A stretch of 32,895 nucleotides of DNA. Origin: an uncultured Bacilli bacterium (GTDB lineage: Bacteria > Bacillota_I > Bacilli_A > RF39 > UBA660). Positions 8,074-15,365 of the stretch are shown one piece after another. Each line of letters begins with the position of its first letter. Position 1 is the stretch's first letter. Position numbers and translations under genes: made by a program. Where the stretch lies: contig CAJUMA010000007.1 in NCBI GenBank assembly GCA_910587065.1, positions 1 through 32,895 of the forward strand, read 5' to 3'. The notes under the pieces are model-generated. The model saw only the letters and a program-made list of their open reading frames with translations, searched no databases and was not told where the DNA came from.

Positions 8074-9156
8074 CTATTTTAACATTTTCTTTATTTCATT
8101 ATAAATAATTGTTGCCGAATCATCTATACTTAACTTTTTCAAATTATCTTTAATTTCTTTTTGTCTACTACTGCTATTAATAACACTATCAATCTTTTTG
8201 GCAAGTATAGATGTTGTTAAATCATTTTCTAAAATCATTTCTCCAGCGTTTTCATTCACTATGGATAAAGCATTATAATATTGATGATTATTAGCTACAT
8301 ATGGACTTGGAATTAAAATTGCTGGCAATCCTAAAGCCGTTATTTCTGATATGCTCGAAGCTCCAGCTCGGCAAACAATTAAATCTATATCTTTCATAAG
8401 GCCACTTAAATTATCAACATACGGTTCTAAAAAAACATTTTTCGGAAATTTATTTTTCTTAAATTCTTCATAATATGGAGTCCCAGTAATATAAAGTATT
8501 TCGTAGCTATAACTAGATGCATTCAAAAGGTAATCTTTTAACTTATCATTTATTACCTTACTTCCTAAAGAGCCATTAAAAATAAGAACAGCCTTTTTAT
8601 TCTTGCTTAAACCAAACTGCGTCTTATTTATTTTTTTCTTCTTTATAGCGTCTTCGCCAACAGGATTTCCCGTTAAGACTACATTTTTATGATTAATCTG
8701 TTTAATTGAATCTTTAAAACTAACGCCCACACAATCAACCATTTTTAAAAGACTTTTATTTGCCTTGCCAAATATACTGTTTTGTTCATGAATAAATGAT
8801 TTTACTCCACATTTATGGGCAGCTCTTATAACGGGATAAGTAACATATCCACCAACGCCAACAACAACATCAGGCTTAAATTCTTTAATTAATTTAAGGC
8901 ATTTTTTATATGCTTTTCTTATTAAAAAAACATTTTTTATATTTCGTCCCATTAATTTTGGGGATGTAGATAAACCATATATTTCAATTGGAATATATTT
9001 AACTCCTCTTTTTGGAACAATGTCTTTTTCCATTCTATTATGAGTTCCAACATATATAAATTCACTATTGGGTTCCATCTCTTTTATTTTATCTACTATA
9101 GCTAAGGCAGGATAAATATGTCCGCCAGTACCACCAGCTGTTATAATTACACGCAT
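8074..9156 (-). CDS. murG: MurG, UDP-GlcNAc:lipid I N-acetylglucosaminyltransferase
   Basis: A 360-residue GT-B glycosyltransferase that makes lipid II on the inner membrane face. The start is MRVIITAGGTGGH, 6-7 bases after GAGGTG; an upstream in-frame extension lacks a binding site. The glycine loop GGTGGH (8-13), GVGGYVTYP and HEQNS mark the lipid I side. In the C-terminal domain FNGSLGS, CRAGASSISEI and LIPSPYVANNHQ form the UDP-GlcNAc site. Length is standard. It leads the murG-divIB-queH-prepilin operon from its own promoter, beyond the terminator of the upstream gene. Confidence 0.96.
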   Translation of the reverse strand: MRVIITAGGTGGHIYPALAIVDKIKEMEPNSEFIYVGTHNRMEKDIVPKRGVKYIPIEIYGLSTSPKLMGRNIKNVFLIRKAYKKCLKLIKEFKPDVVVGVGGYVTYPVIRAAHKCGVKSFIHEQNSIFGKANKSLLKMVDCVGVSFKDSIKQINHKNVVLTGNPVGEDAIKKKKINKTQFGLSKNKKAVLIFNGSLGSKVINDKLKDYLLNASSYSYEILYITGTPYYEEFKKNKFPKNVFLEPYVDNLSGLMKDIDLIVCRAGASSISEITALGLPAILIPSPYVANNHQYYNALSIVNENAGEMILENDLTTSILAKKIDSVINSSSRQKEIKDNLKKLSIDDSATIIYNEIKKMLK

Positions 9157-9178
9157 AATCACACCTCTTAATATAATT

Positions 9179-9207
9179 ATATAATATTTATTAACAAAAA
9201 TAATCAA
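9179..9207 (-). promoter_or_regulatory. candidate promoter of the murG operon
   Basis: TTGATT at 9207-9202 and TTATAT at 9184-9179 on the minus strand are separated by 17 bases. The pair lies between the upstream terminator and the murG start. An overlapping TATAAT a few bases on is another possible -10 box. Confidence 0.45.
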
Positions 9208-9224
9208 GAAAGTTCACTATAATG

Positions 9225-9255
9225 TAAAGAAAAAGAGATTAATATTAATCTCTTT
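9225..9255 (-). terminator. terminator of the transglutaminase-like gene
   Basis: aaagagatt (9232-9240) and aatctcttt (9247-9255) flank a self-complementary hexamer, and on the minus strand the hairpin runs into TTCTTT. It lies just after the stop at 9263. Confidence 0.8.
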
Positions 9256-9262
9256 CATAATT

Positions 9263-10162
9263 TTATCTAATACGTAACTCTTTTATATCCTCATTAATCT
9301 CCTCTTGGATTATATACTCATATACTTCATCAAAATTTTGTTTAATTGCTTCCTCATATTCAGCTAAACTTTCTTTTTCATATTGTTTAAATTCTTCTAA
9401 ATATTTTTCGGCATCCTCTCTATAATTTTTATAAGCTTTTAATACAAGCCAGTGTTTGCCATGATCTGGTACAATATCTTTAAGAAGAAAATAACTATTA
9501 TAAGCTTCATTATCATTAAATTCAAACGACAATACAGGTTCAAAACAAATTACAGTATCTTCTTGTGAATCAGTTGAATAGTATTTCATAAATGATTTTT
9601 TTAAGAATACTTGTTCATTTGTTGGATCTAATAAATAAGAAAATTCTCCATCATCAATGTAAACAAGGGCATGATTTGGTCCTTTTTCATTTTTTTCTTC
9701 CTTATTATAGTAATTTCCAAGCACTACTCTTGCATCATAACCTAAACTCGTAAAAACATCAGCCATATTATGAGCTTCATTTAAACAAACTCCATTACCA
9801 ACTGCAACACTTGCTCCTCTTAAACAAATAAAACCTACAGATGGATGAGCATACTCAAAATCTCCATAAGAAATATAACCATTTTTTAAAATTGCTTCAT
9901 AAATCGCAAAATCACCTATAATATCTCGCTCTTCTTTAACCTCACTAATTTTCTTAGCAATCAAATCAATATAAGTATGATAATTATCATGTACAGCAAT
10001 AATATTATCATCAATTGGTGATGTATTATCCTCTGGTGCATCAGTAACTAACTCTTTTGGTTCTCTTATATCATTAGTTAAAAGTTCAACTCCTGCGGTA
10101 AAAACTTCACCTGCAAGTACAAAAGCTATTATGTGTGGTAAACATGCTTTAAAATTTCCCAT
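9263..10162 (-). CDS. membrane-anchored transglutaminase-like protein
   Basis: A 299-residue protein with an N-terminal hydrophobic segment (about 8-27) that serves as signal or anchor. An acidic linker and a transglutaminase-like fold follow. The papain-type triad is visible: C126 in GNGVCLNEAHNMADVFTSLG, H164 in GPNHALVYID and D179 in YLLDPTN. This matches the TgpA/bacterial transglutaminase-like superfamily (crosslinking, peptidase or amidase chemistry). A charged helical C-terminus (about 240-299) may form a coiled coil. It is expressed alone from a strong promoter with its own terminator. The substrate is unknown. Extracellular location beside wall enzymes and upstream of surface-fibre genes makes wall or matrix protein processing a reasonable guess. 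Confidence 0.7.
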   Translation of the reverse strand: MGNFKACLPHIIAFVLAGEVFTAGVELLTNDIREPKELVTDAPEDNTSPIDDNIIAVHDNYHTYIDLIAKKISEVKEERDIIGDFAIYEAILKNGYISYGDFEYAHPSVGFICLRGASVAVGNGVCLNEAHNMADVFTSLGYDARVVLGNYYNKEEKNEKGPNHALVYIDDGEFSYLLDPTNEQVFLKKSFMKYYSTDSQEDTVICFEPVLSFEFNDNEAYNSYFLLKDIVPDHGKHWLVLKAYKNYREDAEKYLEEFKQYEKESLAEYEEAIKQNFDEVYEYIIQEEINEDIKELRIR

Positions 10163-10185
10163 TTCAATCCCTCTTTTGAATTAGT

Positions 10186-10214
10186 ATTATAGCATAAGTA
10201 CCCATATTGGTCAA
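10186..10214 (-). promoter_or_regulatory. sigma-A promoter of the transglutaminase-like gene
   Basis: TTGACC (10214-10209) and TATAAT (10191-10186) are spaced by exactly 17 bases on the minus strand, 24 bases before the ATG at 10162. Confidence 0.8.
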
Positions 10215-10224
10215 ACTGACATAA

Positions 10225-11217
10225 CTAAATGTCATCCTCCATATAATAAGCATAATATTCATCGTACGTAATTCCTTCATTATATACCTTAGTTGCAAGT
10301 TCAACTCCTAAATATCTATAATGCCATGATTCATAGTTAAACCCAGTAATTTTCTTTTTTCCATCAGGATATCTTAAAATAAAACCATACTTATATGAAT
10401 TATTAATTAGCCAATTATAAGCTTTAGAATTTTTAAAAGTTGCAGCTACTGTACTATCCTTCGAATAAATATCTAAAGACAATCCTGTTTGATGTTCCGA
10501 AAATCCTGGCCTTGCAGCAATACTATCAGCATATGTTGTACCTTTGGACTCTTGATAATCATTGTAAACACGTACCTGAGAGTCATAATCACGATAAGCA
10601 GAAACAATAATTAAGTATATACCTTCTTTATAAGCATCTTCCCACATTCTTTTAAAAGCATCATAAACTTCACTTCGAATCTTTTTTGCGTCTCCATAGT
10701 AGTATTTAATAGAAATATCAACTAGATCATCAGGAGCATAATCACTTCCAAGTTCATAATATTTATTAGAAAGTAACCCATAGCCCTTTTCAAAATCGGT
10801 TTTATAAGTATCAGTATAATAATCACGGTTCGTATGTGTATTAACGGACGCCACTATATCATCATAATTATATCCTTCAATTCCATGATATTTAAAAAAG
10901 TCATCTTCTTTTGTAATAACTTGATCTAAATAGCCGTCCAAATTCTTAAACATGAAGTACTTACACTTCAAAAATTCAGGAATAAATTCATTATATTGGT
11001 AAGTAAGTACTTTTGCTTCTTCTTCATCATTAAGTTTATCAATTATAATCTTTGTTTCTTTCTCACTATAACCAAGTTGCAAAAAAGCGTATTCATTAGT
11101 CTTGGTATATAAGTATTCATCAATTCGTGACTTAATAATCGGCACAAATATTGCTAAAGCAATAACAATGACTAAAAAAATTTTCGGCCCCTTTTTTAAT
11201 TTATAACCATTTTCCAT
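10225..11217 (-). CDS. VanY-type D-alanyl-D-alanine carboxypeptidase
   Basis: A 330-residue protein. The start MENGYK is chosen because AAGGTGG lies 5 bases upstream. A membrane anchor covers about residues 12-30, followed by roughly 160 residues without a recognised domain and then an M15B catalytic domain. Zinc and catalytic residues are in place: SAYRDYDSQ, FSEHQTGLSLDI (H242, D249) and NYESWHYRY (E296, H299). The family removes the terminal D-Ala of peptidoglycan stem peptides outside the membrane. The long middle region resembles that of other Bacillota VanY-like proteins. It is transcribed alone from a promoter that overlaps the HU terminator. Vancomycin resistance is not implied, since no van genes are near. 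Confidence 0.88.
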   Translation of the reverse strand: MENGYKLKKGPKIFLVIVIALAIFVPIIKSRIDEYLYTKTNEYAFLQLGYSEKETKIIIDKLNDEEEAKVLTYQYNEFIPEFLKCKYFMFKNLDGYLDQVITKEDDFFKYHGIEGYNYDDIVASVNTHTNRDYYTDTYKTDFEKGYGLLSNKYYELGSDYAPDDLVDISIKYYYGDAKKIRSEVYDAFKRMWEDAYKEGIYLIIVSAYRDYDSQVRVYNDYQESKGTTYADSIAARPGFSEHQTGLSLDIYSKDSTVAATFKNSKAYNWLINNSYKYGFILRYPDGKKKITGFNYESWHYRYLGVELATKVYNEGITYDEYYAYYMEDDI

Positions 11218-11238
11218 ACAAACCACCTTATTAAAATA

Positions 11239-11267
11239 ATTATAAAACAAAAAAAAAGATAACTCAA
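11239..11267 (-). promoter_or_regulatory. sigma-A promoter of the VanY-like gene
   Basis: TTGAGT (11267-11262) and TATAAT (11244-11239) have a 17-base spacer. The -35 box is part of the HU terminator stem and the spacer contains its T run, so the two signals share bases. Confidence 0.65.
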
Positions 11268-11276
11268 TAATGAGTT
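11249..11276 (-). terminator. terminator of the HU gene
   Basis: aactca (11261-11266) and tgagtt (11271-11276) form a 6-bp stem with a 4-base loop, followed on the minus strand by ATC and nine T. Confidence 0.7.
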
Positions 11277-11290
11277 TCTTTTATATCTTC

Positions 11291-11563
11291 TTAGTTAACA
11301 GAATCTTTTAATTTGCTTCCAGCTTTAAATGAAACAACATTCTTTGCAGGAATCTTCATAGGTTCTTTAGTTAAAGGATTAATTCCTTCTCTTCCTTCTC
11401 TTCTCTTAGATGAGAAAGTACCGAAACCAACTAAAGCAACTTTTCCGTCTTTTTTAAGACCAGTTTCAATTCCTTTCAACATAGCATCTAGTGCTTTACC
11501 AGCAGCAGCTTTACTTAAATCTGCTTCAGCAGCAATAAATTCTACTAATTCATTTTTTGACAT
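11291..11563 (-). CDS. hup: HU, histone-like DNA-binding protein
   Basis: A 90-residue HU/IHF-family protein. GGAGG lies 8 bases before MSKNEL; the frame extends further upstream, but that part is not HU. The helical dimerisation half (1-45) includes the typical start MSKNELVEFIA. The beta-arm half has VGFGTFSSKRREGREGINPLTKEPMKIPA with the conserved Pro at the arm tip. It bends and compacts DNA as a homodimer. It is monocistronic, with its own terminator. Length and residues are normal. Confidence 0.96.
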   Translation of the reverse strand: MSKNELVEFIAAEADLSKAAAGKALDAMLKGIETGLKKDGKVALVGFGTFSSKRREGREGINPLTKEPMKIPAKNVVSFKAGSKLKDSVN

Positions 11564-11653
11564 AATAATTACCTCCACGTATATTTTTCTAGTAGGCATA
11601 TACCCTACATATAAAATGTACCAAATCAGTTCAAAAAAAGCAACAAAAAAAGC

Positions 11654-11683
11654 AAAAAAACGCTTAAAATAAGCACTTTTTTT
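11654..11683 (-). terminator. terminator of the unknown gene upstream of HU
   Basis: On the minus strand A7-GTGCTTA pairs with TAAGCG-T7 (two G-U pairs) across a 3-base loop. The 3' T tract follows, with two more T7 tracts at 11645-11651 and 11633-11639. Confidence 0.75.
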
Positions 11684-11726
11684 GTCCAAAGTTTCCATTT
11701 TTCCACCGCTTTAATACAAAACAAAC

Positions 11727-12143
11727 TCATTTTTCTCTTAATATCTTATCTCTAATTTCCCCATAAGCTAGTTGTTTAATTATATTCTCTAGAACTTTTT
11801 CATTCCTTTTTTTACAAGTATAATCGCCTCTAATTATTCTTTCTTTATCAAGTAAGTAAAAGTGTATAAGTCTAAAATCATTCTCATATTTATTAATTAA
11901 ACTAAGACCTTTTTTCGTTTTATTAACCAAATAAAAGCCACTTATATTTCTTTTTATTAAAACGTCTTGTCCAAAACAACCTAATTCAGTTAATTCAATT
12001 CCTTGAGACTTAAGTTTATCTTTAAAATTATTAAAAGACATATCATACCCTCTAATAATTGTTTGAGATAATGGATCTATTTTATTTAAAAATTTTTCAT
12101 ATAACTTATTAAAATTGTATTCATTATTCTTCTTAAAAGACAT
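11727..12143 (-). CDS. small soluble protein, unknown function
   Basis: A 138-residue protein with no signal peptide or membrane segment. It is Lys/Asn-rich and has a central beta-like stretch (ELGCFGQDVLIKRNISGFYLVNK). I do not recognise the family. The ribosome-binding site before the first ATG is weak (GGTAG); a second ATG 34 codons in (MSFNNF) has nothing better. It follows the Wzz terminator and ends in its own strong terminator, so it is an independent unit, possibly needing a promoter inside or near the short gap 12144-12170. Confidence 0.55.
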   Translation of the reverse strand: MSFKKNNEYNFNKLYEKFLNKIDPLSQTIIRGYDMSFNNFKDKLKSQGIELTELGCFGQDVLIKRNISGFYLVNKTKKGLSLINKYENDFRLIHFYLLDKERIIRGDYTCKKRNEKVLENIIKQLAYGEIRDKILREK

Positions 12144-12169
12144 TCTACCAATCGCATCCTTGCTAAAAG

Positions 12170-12197
12170 AAAAAAATAAAGTTTACACTTTATTTTT
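12170..12197 (-). terminator. terminator of the Wzz/kinase operon
   Basis: aaaaataaagt (12172-12182) and actttattttt (12187-12197) pair perfectly over an 11-bp stem with a 4-base loop. On the minus strand it ends in a T run. The stop of the Wzz-like gene lies within it. Confidence 0.85.
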
Positions 12198-13343
12198 TGC
12201 TGTATTTCCCTTTTTTGAGTAACTTTTTTTTGCTGTACTACTTTTTGCCTTAGAGTTCTTTGATTTAGTTGTCTTTTTAGAAATTATTTCCTCTTCCACA
12301 TCTTCAATTGCATTTACAACTTCGTCAACAGCTTGCGTTACATCATCATCTAAGAGTTCTTCTTGTTCTTCTATATTTGGAAGAACATTTTCAATCTCTT
12401 CTTGAATAGTTTCCTCATCAGAATCTAAATAGTTTTCACTAACATCATCACTTACAAATTCACTATCATCTTCTGCAAGTTCTTCCCTTATGTCTCTTAA
12501 AATATCTTCTGGTTTTGATGGAGATGATGAAATACGCATCATTGAGATCTCCGATTCAGAATCAACCTTTGTGTCAACTTCCACTCTTCTGACTTCTCTT
12601 TCAACAGGAAGTATTTCTTGAGATTTATGTTTCTTAGCTTTTTCTTCATAATACTTACGATGAGCTGAACCCTTAATCTTCTCTCTACTAATTGGCACAA
12701 TACCAATAACTGGAAGACTTGTAGCTCTTTCAATGTCTTCTTCATTTTTAATAGTCGTATCAAAATAGAAAATAACAAATATAACAGCAATGCTTAGAAA
12801 TGCTCCAGCAATTGTCGCGATACCAATAATTTTCATTGTCGAAGTACTAGATGCAACAGAAGTAATTTCAGCAACATCTATAATACTTATATTTTCAATT
12901 TTATAAATTTCTTGGATATCTTCTGAGAAAACTTCAGCTATTTCATTAGCTATAGAAGCCGCTTTAGAGGAATCTGAATCTGTTACACTTATTTTTAAAA
13001 TAGAAGTATCTGTAACAGAACCAACATTAACCTTAGAAACAAGCGTTCCATACTCCATATCTAAAGCTAAATTATTAATAACTGTTCTCAATACTCGTTT
13101 ACTTTTAATTATTTCACTATAAGTGGAAACTAACGATTTATCTATTTGTAAATCTGTTGATGTAATAGATGAGTTTTCATTAGTCTTATTTAAAAGTATT
13201 GTTGTATAACTTGTATATTCTGGAACTCTGAATCTATTTACATAAATACTTGATAGACAAAATGCAATAGACATAGCAAATATAATATATATTATTTTTG
13301 ACTTAAAATAACCAAGTAATTGGCCAACATCAATTTCTTCCAT
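12183..13343 (-). CDS. Wzz/CpsC-like polysaccharide co-polymerase with long cytoplasmic tail
   Basis: A 386-residue membrane protein. Two membrane segments (about 16-36 and 171-194) enclose an extracellular Wzz domain, starting MEEIDVGQLLGYFKSK as in YveK/CapA proteins. After the second segment is the typical kinase-activating stretch (DTTIKNEEDIERATSLPVIGIVPI). Such proteins activate the BY-kinase partner encoded just upstream and set polymer length. Unusually, about 165 further cytoplasmic residues follow: a strongly acidic segment (about 285-345) and a Lys/Ser/Thr-rich end (KKTTKSKNSKAKSS). Typical Gram-positive versions stop near 230-250. The tail may bind partners or be phosphorylated, but this is not shown. 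AGGAGG precedes the start, 11 bases after the kinase gene. Confidence 0.85.
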   Translation of the reverse strand: MEEIDVGQLLGYFKSKIIYIIFAMSIAFCLSSIYVNRFRVPEYTSYTTILLNKTNENSSITSTDLQIDKSLVSTYSEIIKSKRVLRTVINNLALDMEYGTLVSKVNVGSVTDTSILKISVTDSDSSKAASIANEIAEVFSEDIQEIYKIENISIIDVAEITSVASSTSTMKIIGIATIAGAFLSIAVIFVIFYFDTTIKNEEDIERATSLPVIGIVPISREKIKGSAHRKYYEEKAKKHKSQEILPVEREVRRVEVDTKVDSESEISMMRISSSPSKPEDILRDIREELAEDDSEFVSDDVSENYLDSDEETIQEEIENVLPNIEEQEELLDDDVTQAVDEVVNAIEDVEEEIISKKTTKSKNSKAKSSTAKKSYSKKGNTAKNKV

Positions 13344-13354
13344 AAATTCGCCTC

Positions 13355-14032
13355 CTACTGATAATAACTATCATAATATTTACTATAGTAGCCCTTACTA
13401 CTTGAAGGAACTTTATTAAATATTACTCCTGCTATTTTTGCATTAACCGCTTCAAGCGATTTAACACTTTTCTTTAACATCTCTGTAGGCGTAGTCTTAT
13501 ATGCCGCCACGATTACAGCAGTATCAACATATTTAGTAACAATTAAAGAGTCAGAAAGCCCAATTACTGGAGGGCAATCAAATAATAAAACATCATAGTC
13601 GTCCTCAAGCATTCTAATAACGTCACTCATTTTTTGACTTTCAAGTAACTCACTTGGGTTAGGAGGAACAGTACCACCAGGTAGCAAATAAACTCCCTTT
13701 AACTTAGTTTTAATTGTTTCAATCTTAACACCATCAAGATCAGATATCAAAATATTAGAAAGTCCCTTATTATTAGAAACTCCAAATATTTCATATTGTC
13801 TTCCTCTTCTTAAATCACAGTCAATAATTAATACTTTCTTACCCGTTGATGCATAACTTTGTGCAAGACAAGCAGTTATAAAACTTTTTCCTTCTCCAGG
13901 AGCTGTACTTGTAAGCATTATCTTAGTATTTTTACTATCGACTATTGAAAACTCTAAATTAGTTCTAACAGTCTTAACCGCTTCCGCAACTCTTGATTTT
14001 GGATTAGAAAGTAATTCTAACTCTTCTATCAT
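13355..14032 (-). CDS. CpsD/CapB-type bacterial tyrosine kinase
   Basis: A 225-residue BY-kinase. It has Walker A TAPGEGKS (43-50), Walker A' LIIDCDLRRG (68-77) and Walker B LLFDCPPVIG. The C-terminal tyrosine cluster (GYYSKYYDSYYQ) is the autophosphorylation site of the family. The early ELELLSNPKSRVAEA stretch is where ring-forming subunits contact the Wzz partner. It is cytosolic, activated by the Wzz-like protein and reset by the phosphatase encoded upstream. AAGGA precedes the ATG. A TATAAT at 14083-14088 in the 88-base gap suggests an extra promoter for kinase and Wzz. No capsule-synthesis genes are adjacent. Confidence 0.93.
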   Translation of the reverse strand: MIEELELLSNPKSRVAEAVKTVRTNLEFSIVDSKNTKIMLTSTAPGEGKSFITACLAQSYASTGKKVLIIDCDLRRGRQYEIFGVSNNKGLSNILISDLDGVKIETIKTKLKGVYLLPGGTVPPNPSELLESQKMSDVIRMLEDDYDVLLFDCPPVIGLSDSLIVTKYVDTAVIVAAYKTTPTEMLKKSVKSLEAVNAKIAGVIFNKVPSSSKGYYSKYYDSYYQ

Positions 14033-14082
14033 ATAAAAATCCTTCCTACTTTATATCTTTTAAATACCCCTAAATCATACCC

Positions 14083-14088
14083 ATTATA
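14083..14088 (-). promoter_or_regulatory. -10 box before the tyrosine kinase gene
   Basis: A TATAAT lies 51 bases upstream of the kinase ATG, after a weak hairpin (TTTAAAAT/ATTTTAAA) that follows the phosphatase gene. No good -35 box is visible. Confidence 0.4.
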
Positions 14089-14120
14089 ACACATTTAAAT
14101 TTAAAATAAAACCATTAATT

Positions 14121-14843
14121 TTAAACAATGTCATCATTACGTATAACCCTTGCAAAGTTGTTAGTAGTAATCTCAATAAATTGATCTTCCCCAACTATTT
14201 TTTTCAATTTTTTCTCTATTTTTGGTAGTAAATCATTCTTCTGCTCATGATCACTATGAATATCACTACCAACAAAACTTATTAAATTGGCTTTAAGTAA
14301 TTTAACAACCATTTTTTTAGCTTTAGCACCATATTCGCCAACTATGCTAGATGCATTCATTTGCATTAAGACTCCCATCTCACGTAATTCAAAAAAGAAA
14401 TCTAAATCGTTATAATAGGCTGTATATCTTTCTGGATGAGCTAGTATTGGCGTAATCCCATTAGAAATAAGCTCAAAGAAAATTGATTTAATATTATTAA
14501 TTTTACTATACATAGGAATTTCAATTAACATATATCTTGAATTATTTAGCGTTGCAATCTCGCCTCTTTTATATAAATCTAGCATTTCAGAATTACAATA
14601 TACTTCATTCCCTAAAAATACATTTATATCATATTCTTCTTTAGCAAACTTAATAATAGGTTCAATTATAAGTTCATTTGAACTTTTATTGGACATAAAA
14701 CGACTATCTAATATATAGTGAGGGGTAAATATAATATCGGTAACTCCGTTTTTATATGCATTTTTAAGCATATTTTTCGTTACTTCTAATGATTTAGATC
14801 CATCATCTACACCAGGTAAGTAATGACTATGTAAATCTCTCAT
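14121..14843 (-). CDS. CpsB/YwqE-type PHP tyrosine phosphatase
   Basis: A 240-residue PHP-family metal-dependent phosphatase that dephosphorylates BY-kinase tyrosines. The metal-binding start is DLHSHYLPGVDDG (H5, H7), followed by IIFTPHY (H42), LAHPERY and FVGSDIHSDHE, all expected ligands. AGGAG lies 6 bases before the ATG. It starts 2 bases after the Thr-rich membrane protein gene, so the two are co-transcribed. It closes the kinase-activator-phosphatase regulatory set. Confidence 0.92.
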   Translation of the reverse strand: MRDLHSHYLPGVDDGSKSLEVTKNMLKNAYKNGVTDIIFTPHYILDSRFMSNKSSNELIIEPIIKFAKEEYDINVFLGNEVYCNSEMLDLYKRGEIATLNNSRYMLIEIPMYSKINNIKSIFFELISNGITPILAHPERYTAYYNDLDFFFELREMGVLMQMNASSIVGEYGAKAKKMVVKLLKANLISFVGSDIHSDHEQKNDLLPKIEKKLKKIVGEDQFIEITTNNFARVIRNDDIV

Positions 14844-14845
14844 TA

Positions 14846-15265
14846 TTATCTCCTATTCTTATCAAACACAGTATGTGTAGCTTGAGTTGGTGCTGCTGTC
14901 GTTGTTTCATAATACACCCTTTGAGTTGTTGTCGTAGTTGTTGCCAATCCTCGAGTTGTAGTTGAAGCAGTGGTTCTCTTGTAAGCACCATCATTATATT
15001 TATCAAAAAAGTTTAATACTAAAAAAATACCAATACCAACAATAACAATTAATAAAATGTATGTAAATACACTCTTATAGTCAACTCTAAATTTTGTGCT
15101 AGCTTGATTTTCTTCCATATGTGAATTTATAGACTTAATCCCACTATTTTGTCTCTCTTCGACATAAGCTACATCCTTTTTTTTAGCTACAACCTTTTTA
15201 ACATTAGTATTTACCGTTACAACTTCTTTACGGATATTTAATTTTTCTTTGCTATCTCCATTCAC
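14846..15265 (-). CDS. single-pass membrane protein with Thr-rich extracellular tail
   Basis: A 139-residue protein. A basic cytoplasmic part (1-64) contains many Lys and Val residues. One membrane segment follows (about 66-87) and then a 50-residue outer tail rich in Thr (including TTTTTT and TTTAAPTQAT). It has no signal peptide and no known domain. It leads the operon with the phosphatase and so probably belongs functionally to the kinase module. The Thr-rich tail could be glycosylated or span the wall, and the basic head could bind the kinase or Wzz tail, which is acidic. Both are inference. AGGTG precedes the ATG. Confidence 0.65.
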   Translation of the reverse strand: MNGDSKEKLNIRKEVVTVNTNVKKVVAKKKDVAYVEERQNSGIKSINSHMEENQASTKFRVDYKSVFTYILLIVIVGIGIFLVLNFFDKYNDGAYKRTTASTTTRGLATTTTTTQRVYYETTTAAPTQATHTVFDKNRR

Positions 15266-15289
15266 CTAAATCCCTCTATTCTAATAATT

Positions 15290-15318
15290 ATTATAAGGTA
15301 GATATAATATTTTTTCAA
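15290..15318 (-). promoter_or_regulatory. sigma-A promoter of the phosphatase/kinase operon
   Basis: TTGAAA (15318-15313) and TATAAT (15295-15290) have an exact 17-base spacer on the minus strand, 25 bases before the ATG at 15265. Confidence 0.8.
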
Positions 15319-15339
15319 GGCCAAGAAATATTTTTAAAA

Positions 15340-15365
15340 AAAAAGAAACTATTTAAAGCTTCCTT
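15340..15365 (-). terminator. terminator of the HTH membrane regulator gene
   Basis: On the minus strand AAGGAAGC pairs with GTTTCTTT (two G-U pairs) across an 8-base loop and is followed by T9. It starts at the stop codon at 15364. Confidence 0.7.

Noticed and set aside
10225..11217. Vancomycin resistance gene
   Set aside because: The VanY-type domain is common in ordinary wall metabolism, and no vanH/A/X or VanRS-type genes are present.
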